This document shows, in pieces, positions 21,301 through 56,574 of a DNA stretch of 64,000 nucleotides. Each line of letters starts with the position of its first letter. Positions within the stretch are counted from its first letter, which is position 1. This DNA comes from Hoplostethus atlanticus. Lineage: Eukaryota; Chordata; Actinopteri; Trachichthyiformes; Trachichthyidae. The notes below the pieces were generated by a model, which searched no databases, was not told where the DNA came from, and saw nothing but the letters and a program-made list of their open reading frames with translations. The stretch covers positions 806,001 to 870,000 of the forward strand of contig JAXDDX010000045.1 of the NCBI GenBank assembly GCA_034670405.1, in the 5' to 3' direction. Made by a program: the position numbers and the translations under genes.

Positions 21301-24300
21301 AATACACTACTGCATTCAAACGTACGCATTGACTCGGGCAGCGATTCTCTCCCACGCCAATTCCCTCTGCTTTGCCGCTGCAGCGGTGTTGCTCTTCTTT
21401 TTAAAGATTGGTTCATACTCCCCATAAGCATTTAATAACACTTCTAACTCCAGTGGGGTGAAGTACGCCGATCTTTGCTTGCCGGTTGCCATGCTGAATC
21501 GTAGTATCGGGTCTCCATTGATGATGGCTTTTTATTGTCGTCGCGCATGTGCTTAACTCAAGGTGAACATACTCAAAGTTGATTGTACTAACTCAAATCA
21601 GCCGTTCTGGAACCGAAAACTCAGACTTTGCCATCTCGGAATGAATCAACTCAGAGTGCAGGGTTAGACTCAGAGTTTGCTGAACCTGCTTCTTGGAACG
21701 GACCCCTGAACCAGACTGATGATGACAACAAACAGGCTCAACGTTCATGTCAGTGTCCTGTCATCTAGATGCTGTTTCAGAGGCTTTAACAGGAAGAACA
21801 TTCTGGTGAAACGCTTTTTAATTCTCTGGGCAAATAAATGGTCACATTTCAAGATACTGAACGTAAACACAACATATGACCATCGGCAGCTTCCCTCCCG
21901 TCAGAGACGTTTCTCTTCCTGTGTTGCTAAGAGAGACTAGTTGAGTCACAGCAGCACCTAGTGGCCATGTGAGCTGTAGCAGGAGGTGCTGGGTGGTTTC
22001 AGCTTTGACGCAGGAGGAGAACCGGTTTTCCACTTTCAGCTTCTCGCTTCACATTTTTGTACCGTTTCTTTACTTTGGCTTTGATCGTTCTGGTGGATTT
22101 TTCTTTGATATTTTGATTTAAGGTCTGTTTTATTTTGTTGGAGCCAAAACAGAGAATCAGCTTTAAGATTCATGATTCACCATTCCCCCTCTTATATATG
22201 CCTACTGCCATCGAGACCTACTCAACTCACTTCTACTTAACTCAGCTTCCCCCCGGGTGGTGTGACTCACCAATCAGAGTAGCCAGGGAGCAGTGGGGGA
22301 CGGTGGGGGAGAACTTGATAATGATGAGGTACTCGTCTTCTCCGAGCTGCTGGACCTCGACACATTTCTCCGTCACCACGTCCAGCTCCTCCAGGGTGTT
22401 GGGCTTCTCCGGGTCCCGGATCGAACGGATGACGTCTATGTGTGTGTGTGTATGTAGGGGGAGGGGAGGGGTAAAAAGAGATTACACTTCAACAATCAGC
22501 ATCTGAAAACACATCAGCTCCACAGTAGAGACCCAGTCAAAATGATGGATTACTTCCATTTCACAATTTATCGAAGGGCACACAATTTCTGAGACTCATA
22601 AGGGGCCAATGGGAGTCAATGGGAGTTCTGCTACAATGGGTGGTACCAATAGATAAGCCTTCCCTATAAATGAGAGCAACACCAGTAAAACAGCAGTGAC
22701 AGAAACTCAAAAGGCAAATAAAACAAAAGCTTTTAACTCTGTGCACTACCTTGTGTTATCCCTGTGATTCAGTACATAAGTCCATTAACCTGCCATTGGC
22801 TAAACACAACCAAACCTTAACATAATGTTAACCCTAGAAATAAAAGAGTCAAGCAGCGTTTTAAGTGCACAGTCAGTTAACTCAGTGGATCTCACCAGGG
22901 GGTGTGGGGACCCCCGGGGGTCCTGGAGGAAGTTACAGAAGGTCCCCAGAAAGAAGAATAGTTTAACTTCATTGGACGATAGGACGGTGAGGGAGTGTTA
23001 TAGGAATGACGGCTCTCTCTCCACACTGTTATTACCCCACAGTATAGACAGACGTCCAGTTCTGCACCTGGGGCCTGTTCCAAGAAGCAGGTTCAGCAAA
23101 CTCTGAGTCTAACCCTGCACTCTGAGTTGATTAATTCCGAGATGGCCAAGTCTGAGTTTTCGGTTCCAGAACGGCTGATTTGAGTTAGTTCAATCAATTT
23201 TAAGTATTTTAACCTTGAGTTAAGCGCGTGCGCGACGACAATAAAAAGCCATCATCAATGGAGGTCCGATACTATGATTCACCATGGCAACCAGCAAGCA
23301 GAAGGGTCGTAAAGGAGAGGGAATTGGCGTGGGAGAGAATCGCTGCCCGAGTCAATGCGTACGTTTGAATGCAGCAGTGTATTCATTTAACATTTAACCA
23401 CACTTTCTTATAATATCACCTACATGTGAGAAAGTGGTGGAATGGTATTGGGGGAAAAATATTTTCATTTAGGTGCAATCCCACGGGCGCAAAGCGCACT
23501 TGGCAGCAGCTGAAAATGAAATATAAAAACATTACAATAGAGTCATTTAGCAGACGCTTTTATCCAAAGCGACATACAAAGGTGATAGTTAACACTATGT
23601 GGGGATCGAACCCACAACCCTGAGACTCTCATGCTCTACCAACTGAGCTGTCTGGGCCAGACATACTTCAAATGGTGTACTTGGGGTGACAAATTAGAAA
23701 GGCAGATCTAGAAATTTAATTACTCTAACATAAATTAGAGGTGGGTGCATGGTCACAGGTGAAATGTGTTGTTGGAACAATATAAAAATACTAATTGTTG
23801 CTTTTGTATTTGTAGGAAATAAAGAAGACCAAATGAAAGGTGTCTTTATTTGACTGCTCGGGGTGGTGGTAGCTTAATCCCTGAAGTGTAAACGGCATAT
23901 TATATCTCGGACAGCTCTTCCATCCTGGACATAGAACATCTAATCGGGGTCTCAAAATCCTCTCCCGACATAAGGCTATGCGAATTACTTCCGCTTGAAT
24001 ATCGATCGGGTTACCGAGGAAAGGACACGCCATGTCCGATAGCTGCTTCAGGTTCAGCAGAGGGAGGAGACAGGGAGAAACTCAGGGTTTGTTCAAGAAA
24101 ACCTGCCAGCGAGCAGGTTAGGTTCACAGTTTGAGTTACCTCTTTTTCTGGAACGGAAAACCCAGTTTCCCTTATCTCAGGGTTAACAAACTAAGAGTTT
24201 TCACTAAACCCGCTTCTTGGAAGAGGCCCCAGATCATATCCAATCCAATAATAACCTCAATGCCATTAAAGTGACTTGTTGCTTTTCTGCAGAAAGACAT

Positions 24301-24890
24301 ACCTGGTAGATCATAACCGTAGGACATTTTACGAATACTTAGAAGGCTCTCTTCAATTCGGCATGACGCCAATCCACCAAGCAGCGAGGAATTAAATTTT
24401 AAACTTTACATGAACCGGTTCGCCTCTTATCCCCACAGTCTTCTCCTGCCGTGGGCCGATTCTAAAAGTTCCTATTTTTAATGAAATAATAGTAATATGA
24501 TAGATCATGTGTGCCGAATTTACCAGAAGACCCTAATTATTCCGAAAACGCCTGAAGTCGTGTTCTACGAGGCATATAGGTTTACCGATAAGGAAGGAAA
24601 CACTAAATTGACAGATTTTAAAATGGACTTTGGCACCACATGCTTCAGTTGAGAGAATGGTACGTATCAATACAGCAAACTCGTATTAGATGGATGATCC
24701 CTCGGACATGTTCTTATCAAGTGAATGCCGGTAGTCCAATATGTGTCTATGTAGGGGTCCGTGTCATTAAACTGTTAGAGAGTTAACTTAGCCGAGCACA
24801 GCTAACGGTAGACGGTTAGTAACTACGTTAGTTTGACCTCGTTCAGCTCAGCATTAACTCACCATATACTTCTAATGCTTTCTCTTCCAT
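18397..24890 (-). CDS. ciao2a: Cytosolic iron-sulfur assembly component 2A (FAM96A, MIP18 family), five coding exons
   Basis: CIAO2A works with CIAO1 in the cytosolic Fe-S targeting system, chiefly for maturation or stability of IRP1/ACO1. Coding exons, minus strand: 24890-24863, 22435-22271, 19039-18990, 18665-18620, 18497-18397; all have GT-AG introns and matching phases, giving 129 aa. The product reads [20 protein letters not shown], then the MIP18/DUF59 core with [15 protein letters not shown] (the reactive Cys of the family), [23 protein letters not shown] and a C-terminal [17 protein letters not shown]. It matches human CIAO2A nearly throughout but lacks its roughly 31-residue N-terminal extension: an in-frame stop lies 21 codons upstream of this ATG with no other Met between. 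A possible acceptor (TTTTACAG) just upstream suggests a 5' non-coding or alternative first exon. Introns 1 and 2 hold Harbinger copies. Confidence 0.93.
20652..20894 (+). pseudogene. HARBI1-like transposase N-terminal fragment
   Basis: The 80-codon frame starts [20 protein letters not shown] and continues [13 protein letters not shown], matching the N-terminus of fish Harbinger transposases (typically MACPF.GNP.D...RR..RRERV.RPR.D). The conserved body with catalytic DDE residues is missing; the frame runs into non-homologous sequence after SYHHPEQ. The same fragment, in reverse, is in copies B (23791-24033) and C (from about 52935). Confidence 0.75.
21018..21153 (+). mobile_element. tRNA-Lys-like SINE inside Harbinger copy A
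   Basis: A cloverleaf-like head starts GGCCCAGACAGCTCAGTTGG (box A) with anticodon-loop CTCTTAG (CTT, Lys) and box B GGGTTCGATCCCC. It is followed by a tail containing CTTTGGATAAAAGCGTCTGC, a common fish SINE tail motif. The D-arm, anticodon arm and T-arm pair, but the acceptor stem does not close and the tail marks it as a SINE, not a tRNA gene. Confidence 0.75.
21154..21492 (-). pseudogene. Myb/SANT-like Harbinger accessory protein, two-exon remnant
   Basis: Minus-strand exon 1 (21492-21326) reads [20 protein letters not shown], then [20 protein letters not shown] and [10 protein letters not shown]. An intron with GTACGT donor and TTTCATTTAG acceptor leads to exon 2 (21211 downwards), [19 protein letters not shown]. 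This is the trihelix Myb/SANT DNA-binding protein that partners the Harbinger transposase. Exon 2 ends abruptly where the SINE is inserted. Copy A retains the full exon 1; copies B and C have lost most of it. Confidence 0.75.
23069..24231 (-). mobile_element. PIF/Harbinger-type element, copy B (in ciao2a intron 1)
   Basis: It is the reverse orientation of copy A, with ends GGGGCCTGTTCCAAGAAGC and its complement. It contains the same transposase N-terminal fragment (minus), SINE, and Myb exon 2 ([19 protein letters not shown], plus strand at about 23475-23525). Myb exon 1 is shortened: after MATSKQK the sequence skips about 100 bp to the GREFGVGE-region DNA of copy A, with a frame change. Copy C shares the identical deletion. 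The internal sequence is very close to copy C. Confidence 0.8.
23532..23658 (-). mobile_element. tRNA-Lys-like SINE inside Harbinger copy B
   Basis: Same SINE, same place and same relative orientation as in copies A and C. Part of the anticodon arm is missing compared with A. Confidence 0.75.
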
Positions 24891-25589
24891 CGCCTTGGTC
24901 CTCAGGACATTGTTGTTGTCGAAAACTGTAAAACCTTAGAGACAGTGAGTGATACAAGGCTAAACACTATTTCCATTTTTCAGAAAGCGCCATAATAACC
25001 GGGGGACTGTGTGACTTTGACAGGGAAACTGAAATCATAATCGTCGCGACTGGACGGCAGAGCGCAGTTTTACCAGATCTAACACCGTAGGGACCGACTC
25101 AGCCTCTACGGTTAGCATACAGTCAGATTCTGTAACCATCTACAGAGCGGCGTTACTGCAGCCAATGAGCGTCTCTGCTTGTGTCGCGTCCTGTATTTCG
25201 GCTTCAGACAAAAGCAATCGATGAGCGATCAAGTTGTTGTTTATCGCTGTCGCGCCATATAACAGGCGGAAAAGTGGCACTACTCATAATTGTGTAAACA
25301 AAAACAGGATTTAATATTACGGTTTGTGTTTAAACATCAAATCAGTGAATAAATATTATGTTATTTGTAAAACGGTAATACAGTACCGTTTCTCCTATTG
25401 GTCAGGTGACAATAGAAAACAGGTCATGTGACTGTCAGGAAGGAGCTGCTGTTTACCTGTCAGGCAGACGTCCTGATTTTCATTCTCGCTCTCTAGAAGC
25501 ATTTACGTTTCGCTATATGCGGAAATGGCACCTTAGACTAGCCTTTAACGGACAGCCTGTGTTATATATTGTCCATTTGACGTGTCAAA
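24891..25589. promoter_or_regulatory. Head-to-head intergenic region of ciao2a and spg11, possible bidirectional promoter
   Basis: Only about 700 bp separates the two divergent start codons. The stretch has scattered CpGs (for example near 25040-25080 and 25190-25250) but no clear TATA box at either side. A candidate CCAAT is present at 25160-25170 (GCCAATGAGCG). Shared promoter use is inferred from spacing and orientation. A ciao2a 5' non-coding exon may also lie here. Confidence 0.5.
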
Positions 25590-49659
<24,070 letters not shown>

Positions 49660-49785
49660 CTGGGTTACTGACTGAGTTACTGACTGGGTTGCTGACTGAG
49701 TTACTGACTGGGTTACTGACTGAGATACTGGCTAATTGGGTTACTGACAGGTTTACTGACTGGGTTACTGACTGACTGGTTGACA
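49660..49785. repeat. 12-bp tandem repeat in the spg11 3' UTR
   Basis: GACTGGGTTACT and GACTGAGTTACT units follow the stop codon directly for about 120 bp; the stop codon TGA is itself part of the first unit. Confidence 0.85.
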
Positions 49786-49822
49786 CGTTTTTGGGACGAT
49801 ACACAGAACAGCACCAATAATC

Positions 49823-49942
49823 AATAAATGTATTCACACAAAATTAAGGAAAAGTTGAATTTTCTAATCCATCTTCTATAGAGAATCAATAGAATCATGT
49901 AAATTTTGTAATTTCCTTCATGAAATCACAGAATAGAATAAA
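49823..49942 (+). terminator. Polyadenylation signals of spg11
   Basis: AATAAA occurs at 49823-49828 and again at 49937-49942, about 165 and 280 bp after the stop codon. Either could serve. Confidence 0.6.
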
Positions 49943-51150
49943 GTTTCTACTGACAAATGAAAAATATGAATGATTTGATTTACTGATCAGTCGTCTACCA
50001 GTTAACTAACCTGCTGGTCAATTGGTAGTTAGTACAACCACAGTCTCCACTGCTTCCACTGGGAGCTGACCAGTACAACCACAGTCTCGACTGGTTCTAC
50101 TGGGAGCTGACCAGTACAACCACAGTGAGTGTAGGAGCCATTTTTGTAGTATTTGTAGTTTAAATGTGTGGACTTTTATTTTGAAATGTCTAAATGTCAG
50201 TGAGTTGATTTGATTGAGGACACCTGTATATGGCAGGTAATGTTTAGTTTCGAATGGGATGGTAGGGGGAAGCTGCAGTTTTCGACCACACACACACACA
50301 CACTTCCACATACTTCAGAATACTGGTTTGGAACATTTTTCTTTTTGTTTGACAACGTAAATTTTGTGTTTAATAAATACCAAGCAAAAACATCAACTTT
50401 GGATACATGGATCTTCTTTGGAACGTGCGTCAAAACTAACTACTACCGTCTCAGTAGTGGCTTACTGGAACACAAGTAGAAAGCCCCTACAGTGAGAGAG
50501 AGTTACTCATTCACTTTCATTTAATTCATTTTTCTCAGCTGGTCTGAGGTTTTGAACCAGCAACCATCCAGTCTGAAGATGAGGGTTTGATCATGCTGGT
50601 GAGGGAGAGGGAGCAGGAGTGAGGTTTCACTCTGCCTCGATTTCCAGGAACCACAATCAGGCCTGAGTCTCTTTAGTAGTGAGATTTGGTCTTATGTCAT
50701 GTGTCGTCTATTTAATTACAGACCAAATTACACAGGAATCAAAGTATTGCTGAAGTCCAGAGCTGAAATTGATCTTTTTTATCACAAGTGTCTTGGTCGG
50801 TTCTGTACCGGGTCGGTCACTATGGTAACGGTGTGGCTTTGCTGATTTAATTATTCTTGATTGACATGACGAGGGTTAACGCCACTTTTATAAAGTGTTC
50901 TTTTTTATCATTGAGTGATTCATCCTCTTAAATGGTGATCTTTGATAATAACCTCTCTGCTGCTGGGATTCAATCAGATGGGAGGTTGCAGACCTCCTTA
51001 CTGCCACTGGGTGGCGCCCCCTGCTGGACATCCCTGCAGAGCTGTTTGTCTGCAAGGGACCTGATCAGACTCCATCAGAGCTGCTGTCTCTGATCAATCA
51101 GCTTATTGGTTTGGTGAACCTTTAAAATGTTGTACATTAAATGATGCAGT
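49943..51150. other. Intergenic, no gene recognised
   Basis: Three short near-copies of CAGTACAACCACAGTCTC and CTGGGAGCTGAC occur at 50030-50125. Otherwise nothing was identified. Confidence 0.35.
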
Positions 51151-51154
51151 CAAG

Positions 51155-51413
51155 GTTTATTTAGAACAGATGAGGGGTCAGAAAGTGAGTTTTAAAGAAA
51201 GAAATCTCCGGTCACTTTGTGCCATGGGACAATAAAATCTTACTTAATTCACCAAGTTTCTTAAGGTTGAAGTTCTTGTTTTTTGGAGCATTTGTGGTTG
51301 TTTATTTCTCTCGTCTACAGGGAAGCTTCAGTTCAGAGTTGAACGAGACTGGAAGGAAACTGATATTTAAACTGGGAAACCTTCCTCTACATGTAAGAGT
51401 CTGTTAGAACAGA
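51155..51413 (+). repeat. Dispersed repeat family copy R2
   Basis: GGTCAGAAAGTGAGTTTTAA, CACTTTGTGCCATGGGACAA and GAGTTGAACGAGACTGGAAG match, in inverted orientation, 53205-53460 (R3). Together with R3 it forms inverted arms of about 250 bp around Harbinger copy C. Confidence 0.75.
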
Positions 51414-51559
51414 AGCAGAAAAGGTAAAAAATACTAAACCTGTCAGGATAGAAGGTTAAAAGCTGCAGCTTTTAACATCTAAATGACAGCTGCAGAGGTC
51501 AGTAGAACTCGACCCAAATCAATATCCTGACAGGTTTAGTATTTTTTACCTTTTCTGCT
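51414..51559. repeat. Short hairpin-forming inverted repeat
   Basis: AGCAGAAAAGGTAAAAAATA plus CTAAACCTGTCAGGATA (51414-51450) is repeated as its complement at 51523-51559, a perfect or near-perfect 37-bp stem with a 72-bp loop. Confidence 0.85.
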
Positions 51560-51959
51560 TTACTTTTGTTGTGAGTTTGGTCTTAAATTTTATTCCAACT
51601 GCCATTTAAAATGTTTTCAGAAGCCTGAAACCTGCAAATAACTGCTTTTATTTCTGGTTGTGCTCATTATTCCAACATCAGGCGTGTTGAGAGCTGCAGG
51701 GGGTTTCAATCTGCAGAACATCCTGTTCTGAGTGGAGGATGTAAATATAATATTACTGCTACAAGGAGAAAAAACAAACAAACAAACAGATGGTTAAATC
51801 ACTGAAAAAAACAGAAGAGAAGGTTTCTCTTTCCCAGGTTTAACAGGGTTCAGAGGTCATGAATAAATGACCTCAGAAAAACACCATGATGGCGGTTTTG
51901 GCGTTCCTCCGTTTCTCCATCAGGTTGTTAGTTATTTAACATTAATTAACAAACAAATC

Positions 51960-53072
51960 AGGGGCCTGTTCCAAGAAGCAGGTTCAGCAAACTCTGAGTC
52001 TAACCCTGCACTCTGAGTTGATTCATTCCGAGATGGCCAAGTCTGAGTTTTCGGTTCCAGAACGGCTGATTTGAGTTAGTTCAATCAATTTTGAGTATGT
52101 TCACCTTGAGTTAAGCGCGTGCGCGACGACAATAAAAAGCCATCATCAATGGAGGTCCGATACTACGATTCACCATGGCAACCAGCAAGCAGAAGGGTCG
52201 TAAAGGAGAGGGAATTGGCGTGGGAGAGAATCGCTGCCCGAGTCAATGCGTACGTTTGAATGCAGCAGTGTATTCATTTAACATTTAACCACACTTTCTT
52301 ATAATATTCACCTACATGTGAGAAAGTGGTGGAATGGTATTGGGGAAAAAAATATTTTCATTTAGGTGCAATCCCACGGGCGCAAAGCGCACTTGGCAGC
52401 AGCTGAAAATGAAATATAAAAACATTACAGTCATTTAGCAGAGGCTTTTATCCAAAGCGATTTACAAAGGTGATAGTTAACACTATGTGAGGATCGAACC
52501 CACAACCCTGAGACTGAAAGTCTAATGCTCTACCAACTGAGCTGTCTGGGCCAGACATACTTCAAATGGTGTACTTGGGGTGGTAAATTAGAAATGCAGA
52601 TCTAGAAATTGAATTACTGGAACATAAGTTAGAGGTGGGTGCATGGTCACAGGTGAAATGTGTTGTTGGAACAATATAACAATACTAACTGTTGCTTTTG
52701 TATTTGTAGGAAATAAAGAAGACCAAATGAAATGTGTCTTTATTTGACTGCTCGGGGTGGTGGTAGCTTAATCCGTGAACTGTAAACGGCATATTATATC
52801 TCGGACAGCTCTTCCATCCTGGACATAGAACATCTAATCGGGGTCTCAAAATCCTCTCCCGACATAAGGCTATGCGAATTACTTCCGCTTGAATATCGAT
52901 CGGGTTACGAGGAAAGGACACGCCATGTCCGACAGCTGCTTCAGGTTCAGCAGAGGGAGGAGACAGGGAGAAACTCAGGGTTTGTTCAAGAAAAACTGCC
53001 AGCGAGCAGGTTAGGTTCACAGAGTCAGTTACCATGGTAATTGACTAAACCCGCTTCTTGGAACAGGCCCCA
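51960..53072 (-). mobile_element. PIF/Harbinger-type element, copy C
   Basis: Reverse orientation relative to A, with GGGGCCTGTTCCAAGAAGC ends. It holds the transposase N-terminal fragment (minus, about 52935-52695), the SINE, Myb exon 2 (plus strand) and the shortened Myb exon 1 seen in copy B. Very similar to B, so B and C stem from one deleted ancestor. Confidence 0.8.
52424..52553 (-). mobile_element. tRNA-derived SINE inside Harbinger copy C
   Basis: Same insertion site and orientation as in copies A and B. The anticodon loop here reads CTTTCAG instead of CTCTTAG in A; the arms still pair. Confidence 0.75.
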
Positions 53073-53204
53073 GGAGTTCATACCAGTAGAGCCACGCCTC
53101 TTAGGTTTCTACCCAGTCTGGGTCTTCCTCAGGGTAATAACATGATGGGATGGGATAAAGATGCTTTTTCCCCACAATGATCTTCTATCTTATTGCTGTA
53201 ACAG

Positions 53205-53770
53205 ACGTTCTAACAGACTCTTACATGTGGAGGAAGGTTTCCCAGTTTAAATCCCAGTTTCCTTCCAGTCTCGTTCAACTCTGAACTGAAGCTTCCCTGC
53301 AGACAAGAGAAATAAACAACCACAAATGCTCCAAAAAACAAGAACTTCAACCTAAAGAAACTTAAAGGTGAATTAAGTAAGATTTTATTGTCCCGTGGCA
53401 CAAAGTGACCGGAGATTTCTTTCTTTAAAACTCACTTTCTGACCCCTCCTCTGTTCTGGAGAACCCAATCCTTCCTCTGATCCAGTGGAAGGAGGATTCA
53501 GAGACATGAAGGCTTCATACAGAACCAAGACGTTATAGATATATTATAGATATAATACATATCTATAATAACAATAATGTATAATACATATAGATTAAAA
53601 TTGTTGAATTAGTGAATGAAAACAGGAGTTTAGTTTTATTTTTTAGAATTATTTTTTAATTTTGTCTTTAAGTTGGTTTGTGTTGTAAACTAGTGTAGTT
53701 ATGAATTAAAGTACCAAACTGTTAGTTTAGTTCCCTCGTGTCTTTTGTTGTAACATCTGATTGATTCCAT
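53205..53770 (-). repeat. Dispersed repeat family copy R3 (longest)
   Basis: The minus-strand counterpart of R2 (53205-53460) continues into a further part (53460-53770) that matches R4 at 56590-56840, e.g. ACTTAAAGACAAAATT and CTTCCACTGGATCA. Copies differ in length and share no obvious termini. Confidence 0.7.
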
Positions 53771-54130
53771 CAGCGGCTTCAAGTCTATCTAAATATATCT
53801 AAATATATATTATTATTTGAGCTCCTTTTATGTTTCTTCTAACTGATTCTCATGAAGCTCGTTAGTTTAGTTCCCTCGCGTCTGTTTGGCTGAACAACAC
53901 GTTGTAACATCGTCTGCCCAGCAGGTAGGACAGAGGTCTAGTATCTGGATTCTCTGATCCTGGTCTGGTGGGATCTGGACCAGAATGATTCGATCTGACT
54001 CAAAATCAACAAGATCAGTCTGATCCTGGATCTCAGAAAAGCGGACTAGAAAATCAGTAAAATTCTGATCCGGGTGAAAAGTTGTGACAAACTGTCTCAG
54101 GTCAGCCAACATCAGGGAGTAAGAGCTGAC

Positions 54131-54969
54131 CAGGGGCCTCATTTATAAAACTTTGCGTAGATTCCATCCTAAAACATTGCGTACGCACAAACCTCAGAAT
54201 CTACTAACGCAAGAAAATATTCAGATCTATAAAACCGTGCGGCGCACACCTGTACGCAGTCTTCTCTTTATAAATACCCACCTGCGGTGAATTGTGCGCT
54301 CGTGTACTCCTCCCAGTGTCCTCACACTACTCCTCCCAGTGTCGTCCCACAATCATCCATAAATGGTCAATGCTAAATAGGTCATGAATATGCCGACGTT
54401 GTTAAGTAGCCTTTGTTGGACTATCAATGAGGGAAAGACGGAGAGACGGCAACTGCAAGAAAGGCGAAATTTGCGGAGTGCGAAATCGAGGTGCTCATCA
54501 CTGAGGTTGAGCACCGTAAAGGTGAACTGTTTGGGGGCTCAGTAGAGGCATCTGTGCCACATTGTGGAGAACAGCACAAGCCCTAATAATCCGGCACACC
54601 TTAATAATAATAAAAATAAACTTTAGTTTAAGTTACAAAGTGCTTTAGAAGACAAAATAAAAATAGTAGACAAACTGACGATGAACAAAATGATAAAAAC
54701 AATTTAAAAATTATGAAGTTAAGTTATTAAGTTATACAACATTGAGCATAAGGAGCTACATATGAGAGAGTAAACTATGCTTAGCCCCTCAGTTGTATTT
54801 TTGCCCCCTCAGTTTAAGCTTTATAGAAAAATATTTCCATAGGTGTATGCTAGGGCGTCCATAGTAGCCCACTGAAACGGAGCTGAGGAGATCGATAGAC
54901 AGACATGTCACTTAGTTCGGTTTCTCAGCCTGCTTGCTTGTCGTGGTGGTAAATACATTCCCCCCATTG

Positions 54970-55042
<73 letters not shown>

Positions 55043-55648
55043 GCCGCAAACTGCTGTTTCTACGCGCCTCCCCCTGCTGATTTTGACAGAGAATCGTTAT
55101 CGTTCATAAATTCTCTGCAGTGCTCCGTTCTTATGTGAGTCTCTGATTAATAAATGTATTCTTTGATTTTGAACAGTAGCCTCATGTTGTTGTTATTTAG
55201 CCTTTCTGATGTTGTTGCATGGTTAAATCACTGAGTTTTATTTTATGAAAAATTGCCCCTTCAGTCACTTCATCCTGGCGCCGGCCCGGTAAAATAATCA
55301 ATAAAATAAGAGTTAAGAGAATGGCTTTGTATAAAAATAGGTTTTAAGTAGTGGCTTAACAGATACAACAGACCACAATCCCTGTGAAAGCACACTTATA
55401 AAACTATGTTTTTAAGAGGACTGAGCTTTATTTTGTGATCTCCCCATCGGGCGTCGCTGATTCCCGTGTCTGAAAAACTTTGCGGTGAGCTCTACGCATG
55501 GGTGAAAGGATGCGTAGAACTGCGCATCTTTTACCACATAGAATTTTTCTATAAATCCCGACGTTTGCGGTAAAATATGCGTACGCACATTTCACCCCCG
55601 TTAACGCCATTTTTTTGTGCGTAGCAACCTTTATAAATGAGGCCCCTG
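54131..55648 (+). mobile_element. Second Harbinger-like element with CAGGGGCCTCATTTATAAA ends
   Basis: Terminal inverted repeats CAGGGGCCTCATTTATAAA and the complement at 55630-55648 bound 1.5 kb. Inside, TGCGTACGCACA-type motifs repeat near both ends. One frame at 54460-54555 reads KAKFAECEIEVLITEVEHRK then GELFGGSVEA, a Myb/SANT-like DNA-binding fragment of the kind encoded by Harbinger-related elements. No transposase remains. A (GA)n tract lies at 54977-55036. Superfamily assignment depends on the Myb fragment and end sequence; no target duplication was confirmed. Confidence 0.65.
54977..55036. repeat. (GA)n microsatellite
   Basis: Sixty bases of pure AG/GA repeat inside the second Harbinger-like element. 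Confidence 0.95.
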
Positions 55649-56136
55649 GAGTCAGTAGCTGATTACAGACCAGTCGCTTCCCATTCATCGGCGATTGATT
55701 AACGGCAGATCACTGATCTCCAGTCCGTCGGTTTCTATCAGCGGAGGTCAGTTGTTCATGTTCACAGACGAATTATTGTCTGTTTCAGACGTTAGAACAA
55801 TCCGAGTTATTGATTATTACTGAATAGATTGATGACTCATTATGTTTTTACCTCCACCCCCCCCATCACACACACCTCCACCCCCCCCCCGACCCCACCT
55901 CTCCTTCTGTTTCCATCGGTTGTCTTCCTCTCGGCTGCCAGATCTTCTCCTCTAGTTTATTTAAGGGGCACCCCGCCCCCCGTTTCCTCCTCCCACCACC
56001 CCCCTCCCGGGGCAAATCCTCTATTAATCCCTCCCCCTCCTCCCCTCGTCCCCTCCTCTCCACTCCTCTCCTCCTCCTCTCCTCCTCTCTGGATGAGGAG
56101 GACCGGATCTCTCGTTACTCTGCTTCACTACTGGAG
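55649..56136 (+). promoter_or_regulatory. Upstream region of chrna7
   Basis: A strongly C/T-rich stretch (55850-56095, with C runs at 55856-55863 and 55881-55890) lies immediately before the start codon. It may include the 5' UTR and core promoter; no TATA box is clear (a TTTATTTAAG at about 55957-55966 is a weak candidate). Confidence 0.4.
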
Positions 56137-56212
56137 ATGGAGGGTCGGATCTTCACCCTGCACGTCCTGACGCTCTGCTGCCTGATCCACGGTAGGTCCA
56201 GCACGCTCTGCA

Positions 56213-56264
<52 letters not shown>

Positions 56265-56529
56265 AGGACTATCATTTCACTCATCTCTATCTCTGTCCAA
56301 GTCCCTGCTTCTGATATTCTTTACCTCCAAAACTTCCAAATCTGCTGGTATCGATTAAATTAAAGATATTAATCAAACGGACTGATGAATATTATTATTG
56401 ATCAATGTGACAATTTAACTTTATTTTATTTATTTTTTTAAATATGACTTCCAAATAAATCCTCCTTTACGTTGCTCTGCATTATAATCTACATCTACAA
56501 GATCAAATTTGGACTCTTGAATGACACCT

Positions 56530-56574
<45 letters not shown>

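Larger units (their letters stand above)
20433..21707 (+). mobile_element. PIF/Harbinger-type DNA transposon remnant, copy A (in ciao2a intron 2)
   Basis: The ends are imperfect inverted repeats, AGGGGCCTGTTCCAGAAAGC and the reverse complement of a matching right end. The interior carries the start of a HARBI1-like transposase (+) and a Myb/SANT-like protein (-), the two-gene plan of PIF/Harbinger. Both are truncated: the transposase stops after 80 codons, well before the DDE triad, and a SINE sits in the Myb exon 2. It is therefore non-autonomous. No clean target duplication was found. Copies B and C are shorter relatives. Confidence 0.8.

Noticed and set aside
20433-21707. A clean 3-bp TWA target duplication for the Harbinger copies
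   Set aside because: Flanks of A, B and C do not give a consistent duplicated trinucleotide, so none is claimed.
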